Below are positions 25,014 to 33,323 of a stretch of DNA of 64,000 bases, piece after piece; positions within the stretch are counted from its first letter, which is position 1, and each line of letters begins with the position of its first letter. Source of the stretch: VRUE01 sp963730315 (GTDB taxonomy: Bacteria > Actinomycetota > Thermoleophilia > Solirubrobacterales > 70-9). Location: the NCBI GenBank assembly GCA_963730315.1, contig CAVSRD010000012.1, positions 248,001 through 312,000 on the forward strand, given 5' to 3'. The position numbers and the translations under genes were made by a program. Under the pieces are notes generated by a model that did no database searches, was not told where the DNA came from, and was given only the letters and a program-made list of their open reading frames with translations.

Positions 25014-26162
25014 TCAGCAGCTCGGCAGCGGTTCCGGGAAGGCCGTATCGAACTTGTTCTTCGCCCAGCAGTTGTCTTCTCCGCTCCCATCCCAGGCCAG
25101 ATCGACCGCGAAGACGGGAGGCAGCGACGGCGCCGGGTTCGTCCCGTTGCCGGTCACCTTGTTGAAGACGACTTCGTTGCCGTCGGGATCGGGGTCGATG
25201 TCGAGGATGGCGCAGATTTCTTCCGGCAGTTCCTGCGCCAGGCAGATGTTGGCCACCGCGATCCCGTAGGAGTCGTTGCCGGTGACCATGTTCGCCTTGA
25301 CCAGGTTGTCGTCGGTCGCCATCAGGAGGATCCCCGTGCCGGGCGGCACCTGGCAGACCGCATCGTCGGGCTCAACGCACGTGTTCGGTCGATTGTTGTC
25401 GAGAACGACGTTGTGCTCGATCACGTTTTCGCTGTTCACTTTGGCGTCCAGGAACGGGAGGTCGAAGGAGAGGATCCCGCCCGTGTTGCCGTAGGAGAGG
25501 TTGTGGTCGGCCTGGATGCCGACGCTGTTCTCGATCTCAAAGCCGCTGACGTTGTCGGTTGCGACGTTGTGGTCCATCCGGGAGTCAAACGATTGGCCGA
25601 TGTAGTGGCCGGTGTCGTTGGAACCGGAGGCGAATGAGTGATCCAGTCGGCCGTCGAAGACATGCGACGGGAAGGTGCCGTACTCCCCGTTGTCGATCGC
25701 CCGCACCTGGGTGATGCGCCAGTCGTCCACGCAGGAGAGCAGAACGCCGTCGTCCTCGAAGCCTTCGACGCTGATCCCCCTGACCAGGGAGCCATGGACG
25801 CGGAGACTCGGATCTTCCAGACATGCCGCCCCGGACTCCCGCCCGACCGAGATCCCCTCCTCCTGGTCGCCTTTTGCCTGAAGCACGACGGCCCCGGGAC
25901 CTCCCTGGCCGACGATGCTAATGCCGTCCTCGGTGACGACGACGGCGCAGCTGCGCCCCGGCCTCGGTGGGCATTCAGAGCTGGCTTCCTGGTAGGTGCC
26001 GGAGGCGATCTGCACGGTGTCCCCCGGGCTGGCGTTGTCCACGGCAGCCTGGATCGAGTCCCCCGGATGCACCTTGAATACCTTCGCGGAGGCGCCGGCG
26101 GAGAGGGCCAGGAAGGCCGCCGCGGTTGCGGTCAGTATCAGCCTGAATGAGACGAGACGCAT
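25014..26162 (-). CDS. Secreted right-handed parallel beta-helix protein
   Basis: 382 residues. ATG at 26162 with an AAGGAGG site. Signal peptide MRLVSFRLILTATAAAFLAL with SAGASA, then the typical opening KVFKVHPGDSIQAAVDNASP and GDTVQIASGTYQE of NosD/pectate-lyase-like beta helices. About ten parallel-beta-helix turns follow with N/D ladders (NLSYGNTGG, NVVLDNNRP, NMVTGNDSYGIA, NKVTGNGTN) and a Cys near the end (NCWAKNKFDTAFP). Probably an exported glycan-binding or glycan-cleaving protein; the active site cannot be assigned. Confidence 0.85.
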   Translation of the reverse strand: MRLVSFRLILTATAAAFLALSAGASAKVFKVHPGDSIQAAVDNASPGDTVQIASGTYQEASSECPPRPGRSCAVVVTEDGISIVGQGGPGAVVLQAKGDQEEGISVGRESGAACLEDPSLRVHGSLVRGISVEGFEDDGVLLSCVDDWRITQVRAIDNGEYGTFPSHVFDGRLDHSFASGSNDTGHYIGQSFDSRMDHNVATDNVSGFEIENSVGIQADHNLSYGNTGGILSFDLPFLDAKVNSENVIEHNVVLDNNRPNTCVEPDDAVCQVPPGTGILLMATDDNLVKANMVTGNDSYGIAVANICLAQELPEEICAILDIDPDPDGNEVVFNKVTGNGTNPAPSLPPVFAVDLAWDGSGEDNCWAKNKFDTAFPEPLPSC

Positions 26163-26366
26163 GAGACCCTCCTTGGTCGCCAGGCGCCTCCCGCCGGAGA
26201 GCCTACCCAATCGGCAGCTCGCAAACAACCACGGAGCCGTCTAAGGCCGAGGAACCTCTTCGACGCCACGCCGCCGCCTGCGCTTCGGCTGGCGATTCAT
26301 CGGTGATGTAGGCGATCTCCAAGAGGGACGGGGGGTCACCCCTGCACTTCATATGGCCTGGCCGCG

Positions 26367-27104
26367 ATGGCGGGGCGGATCATCGTCTTCGGCGCCACCG
26401 GCTACACCGGCCGGCTGGTCTCCGAACAGCTCGTCGCGCGCGGCCAGAAGCCGATCCTGGCCGCCCGCGATCGGGGCCGCCTGCAGGCGCTGGCCGCAGA
26501 GCTGGGCGACCTCGAGACCGCGATTGCCGACGTCCACCAGCCAAGCAGCGTGAGAGAGCCGGTCGAGAAGGGCGACGTGCTGGTGACGACGGTCGGGCCG
26601 TTCGCCCGCTGGGGTGGAGCAGCGCTCGATGCGGCGATCGCGGCCGGCGCCCACTACATCGACTCCACCGGTGAGCCCTCCTTCATCCGCCGCGTCTTCG
26701 AGCAGGAGGGTGTGCGGGCGGAGGGAGCTGGTTGTGGTCTACTCACGGCCTTCGGATATGACTGGGTGCCCGGCAATCTGGCAGGCGCCATAGCCTTGCG
26801 AGAGGCCGGCGAGGCGGCGAGCGCCGTCCGGATCGGCTACTTCTTCCGCGGCGAGGCGGGATCCGACCAGATGAGCGGTGGCACAAGGGCATCGGCGTGG
26901 GGGGCCTTCCTTGCGCCCCACTACGCCTGGCGCGGCGGCAGGCTGGTCACCGAGCGCGGCGCGGCCCGGATACACCGCTTCGAACTCGACGGTCGCGTGC
27001 GGGCGGCAGTCTCGGTCGGCAGCAGCGAAGCATTCACGCTGCCCCGAATTCATCCGGGCCTGCGCGACGCGGACGTCTACCTGGGCTGGCAACCGCCGGC
27101 CTGA
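26367..27104 (+). CDS. Saccharopine-dehydrogenase-like NAD(P)-binding protein, C-terminally truncated
   Basis: 245 residues. Rossmann motif IIVFGATGYTGRLV (residues 5-18), then KPILAARDRGRLQALAAEL, GDVLVTTVGPFARWGGAAL, HYIDSTGEPSFIRRV and GFGYDWVPGNLA-type LTAFGYDWVPGNLA. These fit the trans-acting enoyl reductase/saccharopine dehydrogenase-like family, normally about 370-410 residues. Here the protein ends at VYLGWQPPA, about 180 nt from the arm site beside tRNA-Pro. It was probably cut by insertion or deletion at the island edge; the catalytic second domain is incomplete. Confidence 0.75.
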   Translation: MAGRIIVFGATGYTGRLVSEQLVARGQKPILAARDRGRLQALAAELGDLETAIADVHQPSSVREPVEKGDVLVTTVGPFARWGGAALDAAIAAGAHYIDSTGEPSFIRRVFEQEGVRAEGAGCGLLTAFGYDWVPGNLAGAIALREAGEAASAVRIGYFFRGEAGSDQMSGGTRASAWGAFLAPHYAWRGGRLVTERGAARIHRFELDGRVRAAVSVGSSEAFTLPRIHPGLRDADVYLGWQPPA

Positions 27105-27286
27105 GTCGCATCCCAGGTGTCAGGGCTGCCCTGCACGGCACCGTTTCCCGCCGTGTCAAGGGGTCGACCGGCGGACCCAGCCCGGAGCGGCGTGCGCGCG
27201 CTACTCGTACGAGTCGTCGAGCCCGCGAAGTGAGACCTTCCGGCGACCCTCCGCGTCCATCCAAGAGGAGCCGCCGATCGTGGACC

Positions 27287-27304
27287 GGTACCAAAAGCGG
27301 TACC
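27287..27304. repeat. Arm site beside the intact tRNA-Pro (GGTACC pair)
   Basis: GGTACC-aaaagc-GGTACC, 74 nt left of the tRNA 3' end. Same spacing as the left arms of repeats 2 and 3. Confidence 0.6.
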
Positions 27305-27348
27305 ACGAGAACCTTCCAACGACACCGCCCCCCATCTCCACGAGCGAG

Positions 27349-27370
27349 AGCCCGCTTCCGAAGCGGGCTT
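27349..27370 (-). terminator. tRNA-Pro terminator hairpin
   Basis: AGCCCGCTTC / GAAGCGGGCT nearly perfect stem directly 3' of tRNA-Pro. Copied with the tRNA end at 12977-12998 and decayed at about 4991-5014. Confidence 0.75.
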
Positions 27371-27378
27371 CCGGGATA

Positions 27379-27452
27379 TCGGGGAGGCCGGATTTGAACC
27401 GGCGACCGCTCGGCCCCCAGCCGAGTGCGCTACCAGACTGCGCCACTCCCCG
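27379..27452 (-). tRNA. tRNA-Pro(GGG)
   Basis: 74 nt on the minus strand. Acceptor CGGGGAG / CTCCCCG plus discriminator A; anticodon arm CTCGG-CTGGGGG-CCGAG with anticodon GGG (reads CCC/CCU); T arm GCCGG-TTCAAAT-CCGGC. CCA is not encoded. It is the reconstituted target gene of the island. Confidence 0.95.
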
Positions 27453-27609
27453 TGGCTGACCACATCTTGCCGCATCGACGGCCGCAGCGCGTCGCCCGTT
27501 GACCGCAAATCGAAGCTGGGGGACTGGGCTCGACGAGCTGACAAGGTGCGAGCCGGTTCGTGCAAACTGTCATCGACGTCGCACCGCGCGCCGGGGCGGC
27601 TTCATCCGC

Positions 27610-27680
27610 GCGGCGGTAGCTCAATGGTAGAGCCTCAGCCTTCCAAGCTGATGACGCGGGTTCAACTCCCGTCCGCCGCT
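27610..27680 (+). tRNA. tRNA-Gly(TCC)
   Basis: 71 nt; acceptor GCGGCGG / CCGCCGC, anticodon arm TCAGC-CTTCCAA-GCTGA with anticodon TCC, T arm GCGGG-TTCAACT-CCCGT. It lies outside the island, divergent from tRNA-Pro. Confidence 0.95.
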
Positions 27681-27750
27681 TGATCGGCAGGTCAAGCTGC
27701 GCCGGCGATGCCTACAGGTCGCCCGCGCAGCTGCCGATACTCGTTCGCCG

Positions 27751-28968
27751 ATGTTGCCGGGGAATCCCGCAGCCCGCCTTCCATTCGCTCTCCTGCTGGG
27801 CGTTCTCGGCGCACTGGCGCTCGCCGGCTGCGGGGCTGGCTCCATCGACGGCGCGGGAGGCGGCAGCGAACCGCTGGTCGACTGGCCGACGTTCGGTCGC
27901 GTGCCGGAGCGCACCCATTACCTGCCCGGCGAAGGCCGCAAGCTGAACCCGCCGCTGCACGAAGCCTGGTCGATGAACACCCACGCGCTGATCGAGTTCC
28001 CGCCGGCGATCGCCAACCGCGTCGCCTACGTCGTCAACAAGTACGGCGACGCGCGCGCCGTCCGCCTCCGCGACCACAGGATCCTCTGGGAGCGGGTGGT
28101 CGACGAAAAGCTCACGGGGCCGCCGAGGTTCGTCACCGCGCCCGTCTACCACCGCGGCCGCCTCTACCTCGCCTACCTGAGCGGGAAGCTGCTGGCGCTC
28201 GACGCCCGCAGCGGCAAGCCCGTCTGGAGGCGCAACATGCACGCCCACCTCGAATCCTCGCCGCTGGCGATCGGCGAAACCTTGTACTTGGGCGACGACA
28301 ATGGCGACCTGCTGGCCCTGCGCACCTCCGACGGCGGCACCCGCTGGCGGCTCGCTACGCCCGACGCGATCAAAGCCAGCCCCAGCCATCACCACGGTCG
28401 CGTCTTCGTCGCCGACTACGAGGGAGCGATGTTCGCCGTCGACGCCGAAAGCGGCAAGCTGCTGTGGCGGACCAACACGACCAGGGTGAAGCCGTTCGGC
28501 GTGGGCGGCTTCTACTCGTCGCCCTCGGTCGCCTTCGGACACGTCTACGCGGCGCGCGACGACGGCACGGTCTACGCCTTCGACGAACGGACCGGCCGGG
28601 TCGCCTGGTTCTTCCAGACCGGCCACTTCATCTACGGATCTCCCGCCGCCGCCCACGTGCCGGGCACGCCGCCCACGATCTACATCGGCTCCTACGACAA
28701 GCGGCTCTACGCGCTCAACGCGCGGACCGGCAAGCCGGAGTGGCACTTCGACGTCGGCGGCCCGATACCCGGCACCGCCACCGTGATCGGCCACACCGTC
28801 TACACGTCGAGCTTCAAGACTCGCGAGGCGAGCGGGATCGACGTCCGCACCCACCGCCGGACGTTCCGGCTGCGCCAGGCCGGGTACACGCCGGTCGTCT
28901 CCGACGGGCGCCGCCTCTTCCTGATCGGCTACTTCGGGCTGATCGGGCTGCAGCCGACCCGGCGCTGA
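27751..28968 (+). CDS. PQQ-like beta-propeller lipoprotein (BamB-like)
   Basis: 405 residues. Signal peptide with lipobox LAGC (residues 24-27), so a membrane-anchored exported protein. Then an eight-bladed quinoprotein-type propeller with repeating blades such as LYLAYLSGKLLALDARSGKP, LYLGDDNGDLLALRTSDGG, VFVADYEGAMFAVDAESGKL and IYIGSYDKRLYALNARTGKP. In BamB relatives these blades are scaffolds; PQQ-enzyme ligands are not apparent. It ends 1 bp from the convergent carboxylase gene. Confidence 0.88.
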   Translation: MLPGNPAARLPFALLLGVLGALALAGCGAGSIDGAGGGSEPLVDWPTFGRVPERTHYLPGEGRKLNPPLHEAWSMNTHALIEFPPAIANRVAYVVNKYGDARAVRLRDHRILWERVVDEKLTGPPRFVTAPVYHRGRLYLAYLSGKLLALDARSGKPVWRRNMHAHLESSPLAIGETLYLGDDNGDLLALRTSDGGTRWRLATPDAIKASPSHHHGRVFVADYEGAMFAVDAESGKLLWRTNTTRVKPFGVGGFYSSPSVAFGHVYAARDDGTVYAFDERTGRVAWFFQTGHFIYGSPAAAHVPGTPPTIYIGSYDKRLYALNARTGKPEWHFDVGGPIPGTATVIGHTVYTSSFKTREASGIDVRTHRRTFRLRQAGYTPVVSDGRRLFLIGYFGLIGLQPTRR

Positions 28969-28969
28969 G

Positions 28970-30574
28970 CTACCAGGCGTCGACGAAGCGCCGGCCGCGC
29001 TCGGACGCCGGACGCGCGGTCGCCGCAGCGAGGGTCGAGGCGATCAGCGAGCGGGTCTCCGCAGGGTCGATCACGTCGTCCAGCTCGAACAGGGTCGCCG
29101 CGTTGAGGGCGCGCGCGTTGCTCTCCGCCTGCGCGGTCAGCTCGCGCACTCGGCGCTCGCGCTCCTCCTCGTCGCCGATCTCGTCCAGCTCCCTGCGCAG
29201 CGCCAGCCGCACCGCCCCCTCGAGGCCCATCGGCCCGAGGTGCGCGGTCGGCCAGGCGACCGTGAGAAGCGGCTCGTGCAGGCTGCCGCCGACCATCGCC
29301 TGCGCGCCGAGGCCGTAGCCGCGGCGCAGGATCACCGCGACCAGCGGCACCCGCAGCGCGGCGCCGGCAAGCAGCAGGCGCGAGGTGCGGCGGACGAGGC
29401 CGGTCGCCTCGGCCTCCGGCCCGACCATCATCCCCGGCGTGTCGACCAGGGAGACGAGCGGGAAGTCGAACGCGTCGCAGAGCTGCAGGAAGCGCGCCGC
29501 CTTGTCGGCCGCCTCGCTGGTGACAGCCCCCGCCGCGTGCCTCGTGTCGTTGGCGATGAAGCCGACCGGGCGGCCCTCGACCCGCGCCAGCGCGGTCACC
29601 ATCTCCGGCGCGAAGCTCCCGCGCAGGAAGGTCGCCGAGCCCTCGTCGGCGAGCGTCTCGATCACCGGCCGCACGTCGTAGGCGCGGCGCTCCCGCTCGG
29701 GGACGAGGCCGCGCAGGGCGGCCTGGTCCGCCTCGGCCCCCGGCGGGGTCGCCCCCTGGAAGTAGGCGAGCAGGCGCTTGGTCGCAGCCGTCGCCGCCGC
29801 CTCGTCAGCCACCGCCAGGTCGACGACCCCGTTCCGCGTCTGCATCGCGAGCGGACCGACCTCGTCGGGATCGACCTTGCCGAGGCCGCCGCCCTCGATC
29901 ATCGCCGGCCCGCCCATCCCCAGCGAGAGGTTCTCGGTGGCGACGATCAGGTCCGAGCAGCCGGCGAGCACCGCGTTGCCGGCGAAGCAGCGGCCGGCGG
30001 CGATCGCGATTCGCGGGACGACGCCGGAGAGCTTCGCCCAGAGCGCAAAGGCGCGCGTGTCGAGCGCCGAGACGACCGGGTAGTCCGTATCCCCGGGGCG
30101 CCCTCCCCCACCCTCCGCGTACAGCACGGTCGGCAGGCGCATCCGCTCGATCAGCTCGAAGAGGCGGTCTTTCTTGCGGTGGCCGAGCGCGCCCTGGGTG
30201 CCGGCGAGCACCGTGTAGTCGTAGGAGAGCACGGCGCAGGCGGCGTGCTCGCCGAACAGCTCGCCGTTGACCCGCGCCGTGCCGGCGAGGAAGCCGTCGC
30301 CGGGGGTGCGCGCGATCAGCTCCTCGACCTCGCGCCGCCCGCGCTGGGCGGCGATCGCGAAGCGGCCGTACTCGACGAAGGAGCCGGGGTCGACCAGGTC
30401 CTCGATGTTCTCCCGGGCGGTACGGCCACCCGCCGCGTGGCGGCGCCGCATCGCGTCGGGGCGGGCCGCGTCGCGGGTCAGCTCACGCCGCCGCAGCAGC
30501 TCGCTCAGGTCGTCGCGTTCGGACCCCTCGCTTCGCCCCTCTGCGGACACGCGGCGGATCTTCCCAGAGTGCAC
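28970..30574 (-). CDS. Acyl-CoA carboxylase, carboxyltransferase (beta) subunit
   Basis: 534 residues, the normal size for AccD/PccB-type actinobacterial subunits. It moves the carboxyl group from biotin to an acyl-CoA (acetyl-, propionyl- or longer). Visible motifs are RARENIEDLVDPGSF-type RTARENIEDLVDPGSFVEYG, DYTVLAGTQGALGHRKK, two crotonase-like oxyanion regions (LYAEGGGGRPG in the N-half; VSLVDTPGMMVGPEAEATGL in the C-half) and RRGYGLGAQAMVGGS. GTG start at 30574; a second GTG lies eight codons in. No biotin-carrier subunit is adjacent. Substrate not predictable. Confidence 0.9.
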   Translation of the reverse strand: MHSGKIRRVSAEGRSEGSERDDLSELLRRRELTRDAARPDAMRRRHAAGGRTARENIEDLVDPGSFVEYGRFAIAAQRGRREVEELIARTPGDGFLAGTARVNGELFGEHAACAVLSYDYTVLAGTQGALGHRKKDRLFELIERMRLPTVLYAEGGGGRPGDTDYPVVSALDTRAFALWAKLSGVVPRIAIAAGRCFAGNAVLAGCSDLIVATENLSLGMGGPAMIEGGGLGKVDPDEVGPLAMQTRNGVVDLAVADEAAATAATKRLLAYFQGATPPGAEADQAALRGLVPERERRAYDVRPVIETLADEGSATFLRGSFAPEMVTALARVEGRPVGFIANDTRHAAGAVTSEAADKAARFLQLCDAFDFPLVSLVDTPGMMVGPEAEATGLVRRTSRLLLAGAALRVPLVAVILRRGYGLGAQAMVGGSLHEPLLTVAWPTAHLGPMGLEGAVRLALRRELDEIGDEEERERRVRELTAQAESNARALNAATLFELDDVIDPAETRSLIASTLAAATARPASERGRRFVDAW

Positions 30575-30624
30575 CTCAACTGGCTTTGGGGGCTACCCGC
30601 TGCGCCTCACTTCTTCGTGCCCTT

Positions 30625-33216
30625 CTACTTCCCGTTGCACCTGCTGTTCTTCAGCAGCGGCTTCAGGGCCTGCTTGCGGCCGTTCTGGCCGCGCAGGTTG
30701 GCGTTGGAGCGGTAGGTCGCGTTGCAGATGTTGCGGCTGTTGACCAGCAGGCCCTTCTGGCCGCCCTTCATGTAGAGGATGAACTTGGTGACCGGCACGT
30801 CGGGGGGCGATTCGAAGGTGGTGCGAATCCCCCTGTTCTTGCTGTCGATCCGCCCCGAGAGCTCGATGTCGACTTCGCCGTGCAGGTCAGCCACCAGGTC
30901 GGGCAGCTTGTGGCTTGAGCTGCGCAGGTAGAGGGGGCCCTGCAGGGGCTGGTCAAGCAGCCGCGAGGTCGCGATCGCCGAGCCGTAAACCGAGCCCGAC
31001 GGGCAGGCGTTTGCCGCGAACTGCACCCTGGTGCAGATCGTCCTGATGTGGGCCTGGTCGAGGAACTCAGAGCGCGGCAGGGTGAGCGCGATGCGCCCCA
31101 GGTTGGCATCGCCTGAGCGCGGTTCGAGCACCGCCCGCAACTTCGGGTGCGCGCCGCGGTTGGTCTTGCCCCAGATCCGCGTGTAGAGCTTCGGCTTGAG
31201 GCCGAGGTTTCCGCAGCTGCCGACGTGGAATGGCGAGGCCGGGGTGACTACCGCTCCCTGATTGGAGACGATCGACGAGGCGACCGCCTGCTCCTGGCAG
31301 TTGGTCGGGTTGACCATGAAGCCCGGCCGGTCGACGATCACCTGGAGATGGCGGTATTCGAACGGCACGCCCTTCAGGTTCTGCGGGATCGTTTTGTCGG
31401 AGGTGATCGTGAGCTGCGCGGTGATCGGGTCGATGTGGATCGAGGCGCGCACCACCGCCGTGCCCAGGTTAAAGGGCCCCGCCTGCACCGGTACTTTCAT
31501 CACCAGGCTGTAGGGCTCGCCTTTGTAGGGGCCGGCGAGGTAGGCGGCGGTCGGCTCCTTGCCGGGCTGGGGCACCCAGGCCGGTTTGGTGCCCGTGCCG
31601 GCGGCGATGTTCAACCGCCCGATCTGGCTGGCCGCCGGGCAGCTTGCCGAGGCGGTGCTTGCCTCCGGGCAAAGCGACACGCCGGCCAGCTTCGCCGAGA
31701 GGCCCTTCGGCAGGGAGACGCCGATCGCGGCGACGTTCTGTTCGCCGTCGTTTCGCGCCACGTCGAGGGAGAACGGCGCGTAGGCGCCCGCCACCGGTTG
31801 GCTGGTCCCGGCCGTAAAGCTCGGGCTAAAGCCGCCCGTGGCGCAGTTCTGGTTGATCGAGAACGAGTTGGTCGTGTTGACGACCGGGCCGCCCGACCAG
31901 GAGGTGAAGGCGCCCGTGTAGGTGTTATCGCCGCAGCCGTTCGGGTTGCTCAGCACTCCTTTGAAGAAGTCCAGCTTGAAGTCGTCGAACGGCACCTGCG
32001 GGTTGTTGTCGAAGGTGGTCGTGACCTGGCCGGTCACCGGGTCGAGGTCGATCCTGCCGGCCAGCTTCACCCTCACCCCCTGCTGCTCGACGTCCATGTA
32101 GACCGCCAGCAGGGTGCCGAACGGGTTGGAGCCCTGCTCGGCCTGGTAGAGCGAGCCGGTCAGCGGCTGGTCGAGCAGCGGGGTGACCACTTCTGCCGTG
32201 CCGATCTTCGAGTCCTCAGGGCAACTTGCCGGGTCGGCGCTGTGTTGCCCGAACTGCGCCTCGCTGCAGGCGCCGAGGCCGTTCGACGCGGAGGCGTTAA
32301 TCGTCACTCCCTGCGGCAGCGTCACCACTGCCTTCTTCAGGTGCGAGCTGGCCAGGCCGTCGGGGTCCTCGTTGTACTGGGGGACGTGCACCGTGGCGCT
32401 GATCGCGGTCGGTTGCGCGGCGCTGGGCGGCTGCGACCGCACGCTGAGGCTCGGCTCGAAGCTGAGTTTGTCGCAGCCATCGGCGCCGATCGATTTGTTG
32501 GGCTGTCCTGCTTCGTGGCTGAGGAAGCTCGCTTCGTGGTAGTTGCCAGGTTCCTGCCAGGAGTTGACCCGCAGGCTGGTGGCGACCGGTCCCGTGCAGG
32601 AGGTCGGGTTGCTGAGGAATGGCCGCACTGGTCCTTCGAAGGGCCCGCCGCGTTCTGCGTTGTGGCTCGGGTCGCCCGGCACTCCCCAGAAGCTCAGGTC
32701 GGTGCCGAGCAAGGGGAGTCCCTGCGAGGCATTGGGGAGCGTGACCGTGGTCCCGTAGTCGCTCCCGGTTCGAATCGACGCGTGCAGGATGACCGGCGCG
32801 GTCAGAACCTTGAAACCGAACCTGGCAGGCTCGTTCGGGCCGGGCTCCAGGTTGTAGACGATCGCGGGGAAAGGTCCGACCGTGTAGAGCACGGTCTTGC
32901 CAATCGCTGTGTTCTTAGGGCAAATATTCGCGAATTTTTTGGCAAAGTCAGCGATTGGACACTTGGGCACCGCGTTCGGGTTGCCGACCAGGCCGGCGGG
33001 CAGCTTCACTTCGAGGTTCTTGAGACTGCCTGCCGGGAGGAAGGGGATTTCTTCATCCGGGGTGAAATCGATGTGCGTGAACGCTTCGTAGGGGTGGCTG
33101 CCTGCCTGGGTGGCCGGGGCGCTGGGATGCGGTTCGTTGGCGGTCACTTCGCCGTCGAAGTTTTCGATGCCGAATTCCTGGGCGCTGGCGCTGCCCACGC
33201 CGAGCGCCACGACCAA
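30625..33216 (-). CDS. Large secreted Cys-repeat protein, family P, copy 1 (signal region frameshifted)
   Basis: About 863 residues after the TTG at 33216. Family P is shared with 50969 and 53896. Shared opening FGIENFDGEV, then four spaced units built on LPxG ... C ... CPxSSx(I/V)G, WGVPGDPSH, FLSNPTSC and a basic tail (NGRKQALKPLLKNSRCNGK). Exported and probably disulfide-bonded; role unknown. In the paralogs the signal peptide reads NLPRFLGALAA; here those codons exist at about 33220-33260 but no start is in frame. The ATG at 33299, overlapping the propeller gene's stop, is one base out of phase. A real N-terminal frameshift or sequence error is likely. Confidence 0.75.
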   Translation of the reverse strand: MVVALGVGSASAQEFGIENFDGEVTANEPHPSAPATQAGSHPYEAFTHIDFTPDEEIPFLPAGSLKNLEVKLPAGLVGNPNAVPKCPIADFAKKFANICPKNTAIGKTVLYTVGPFPAIVYNLEPGPNEPARFGFKVLTAPVILHASIRTGSDYGTTVTLPNASQGLPLLGTDLSFWGVPGDPSHNAERGGPFEGPVRPFLSNPTSCTGPVATSLRVNSWQEPGNYHEASFLSHEAGQPNKSIGADGCDKLSFEPSLSVRSQPPSAAQPTAISATVHVPQYNEDPDGLASSHLKKAVVTLPQGVTINASASNGLGACSEAQFGQHSADPASCPEDSKIGTAEVVTPLLDQPLTGSLYQAEQGSNPFGTLLAVYMDVEQQGVRVKLAGRIDLDPVTGQVTTTFDNNPQVPFDDFKLDFFKGVLSNPNGCGDNTYTGAFTSWSGGPVVNTTNSFSINQNCATGGFSPSFTAGTSQPVAGAYAPFSLDVARNDGEQNVAAIGVSLPKGLSAKLAGVSLCPEASTASASCPAASQIGRLNIAAGTGTKPAWVPQPGKEPTAAYLAGPYKGEPYSLVMKVPVQAGPFNLGTAVVRASIHIDPITAQLTITSDKTIPQNLKGVPFEYRHLQVIVDRPGFMVNPTNCQEQAVASSIVSNQGAVVTPASPFHVGSCGNLGLKPKLYTRIWGKTNRGAHPKLRAVLEPRSGDANLGRIALTLPRSEFLDQAHIRTICTRVQFAANACPSGSVYGSAIATSRLLDQPLQGPLYLRSSSHKLPDLVADLHGEVDIELSGRIDSKNRGIRTTFESPPDVPVTKFILYMKGGQKGLLVNSRNICNATYRSNANLRGQNGRKQALKPLLKNSRCNGK

Positions 33217-33323
33217 GGCGGCGGCTGCCGCGAGGGCGCCCAGGAAGCGCGGCAGGTTGGAGGTCTCGCTTCGCTTCTGTCGCTGCGGCGCCCGATCATT
33301 TGCTCGCCCCCCGGTCTTCCTTC

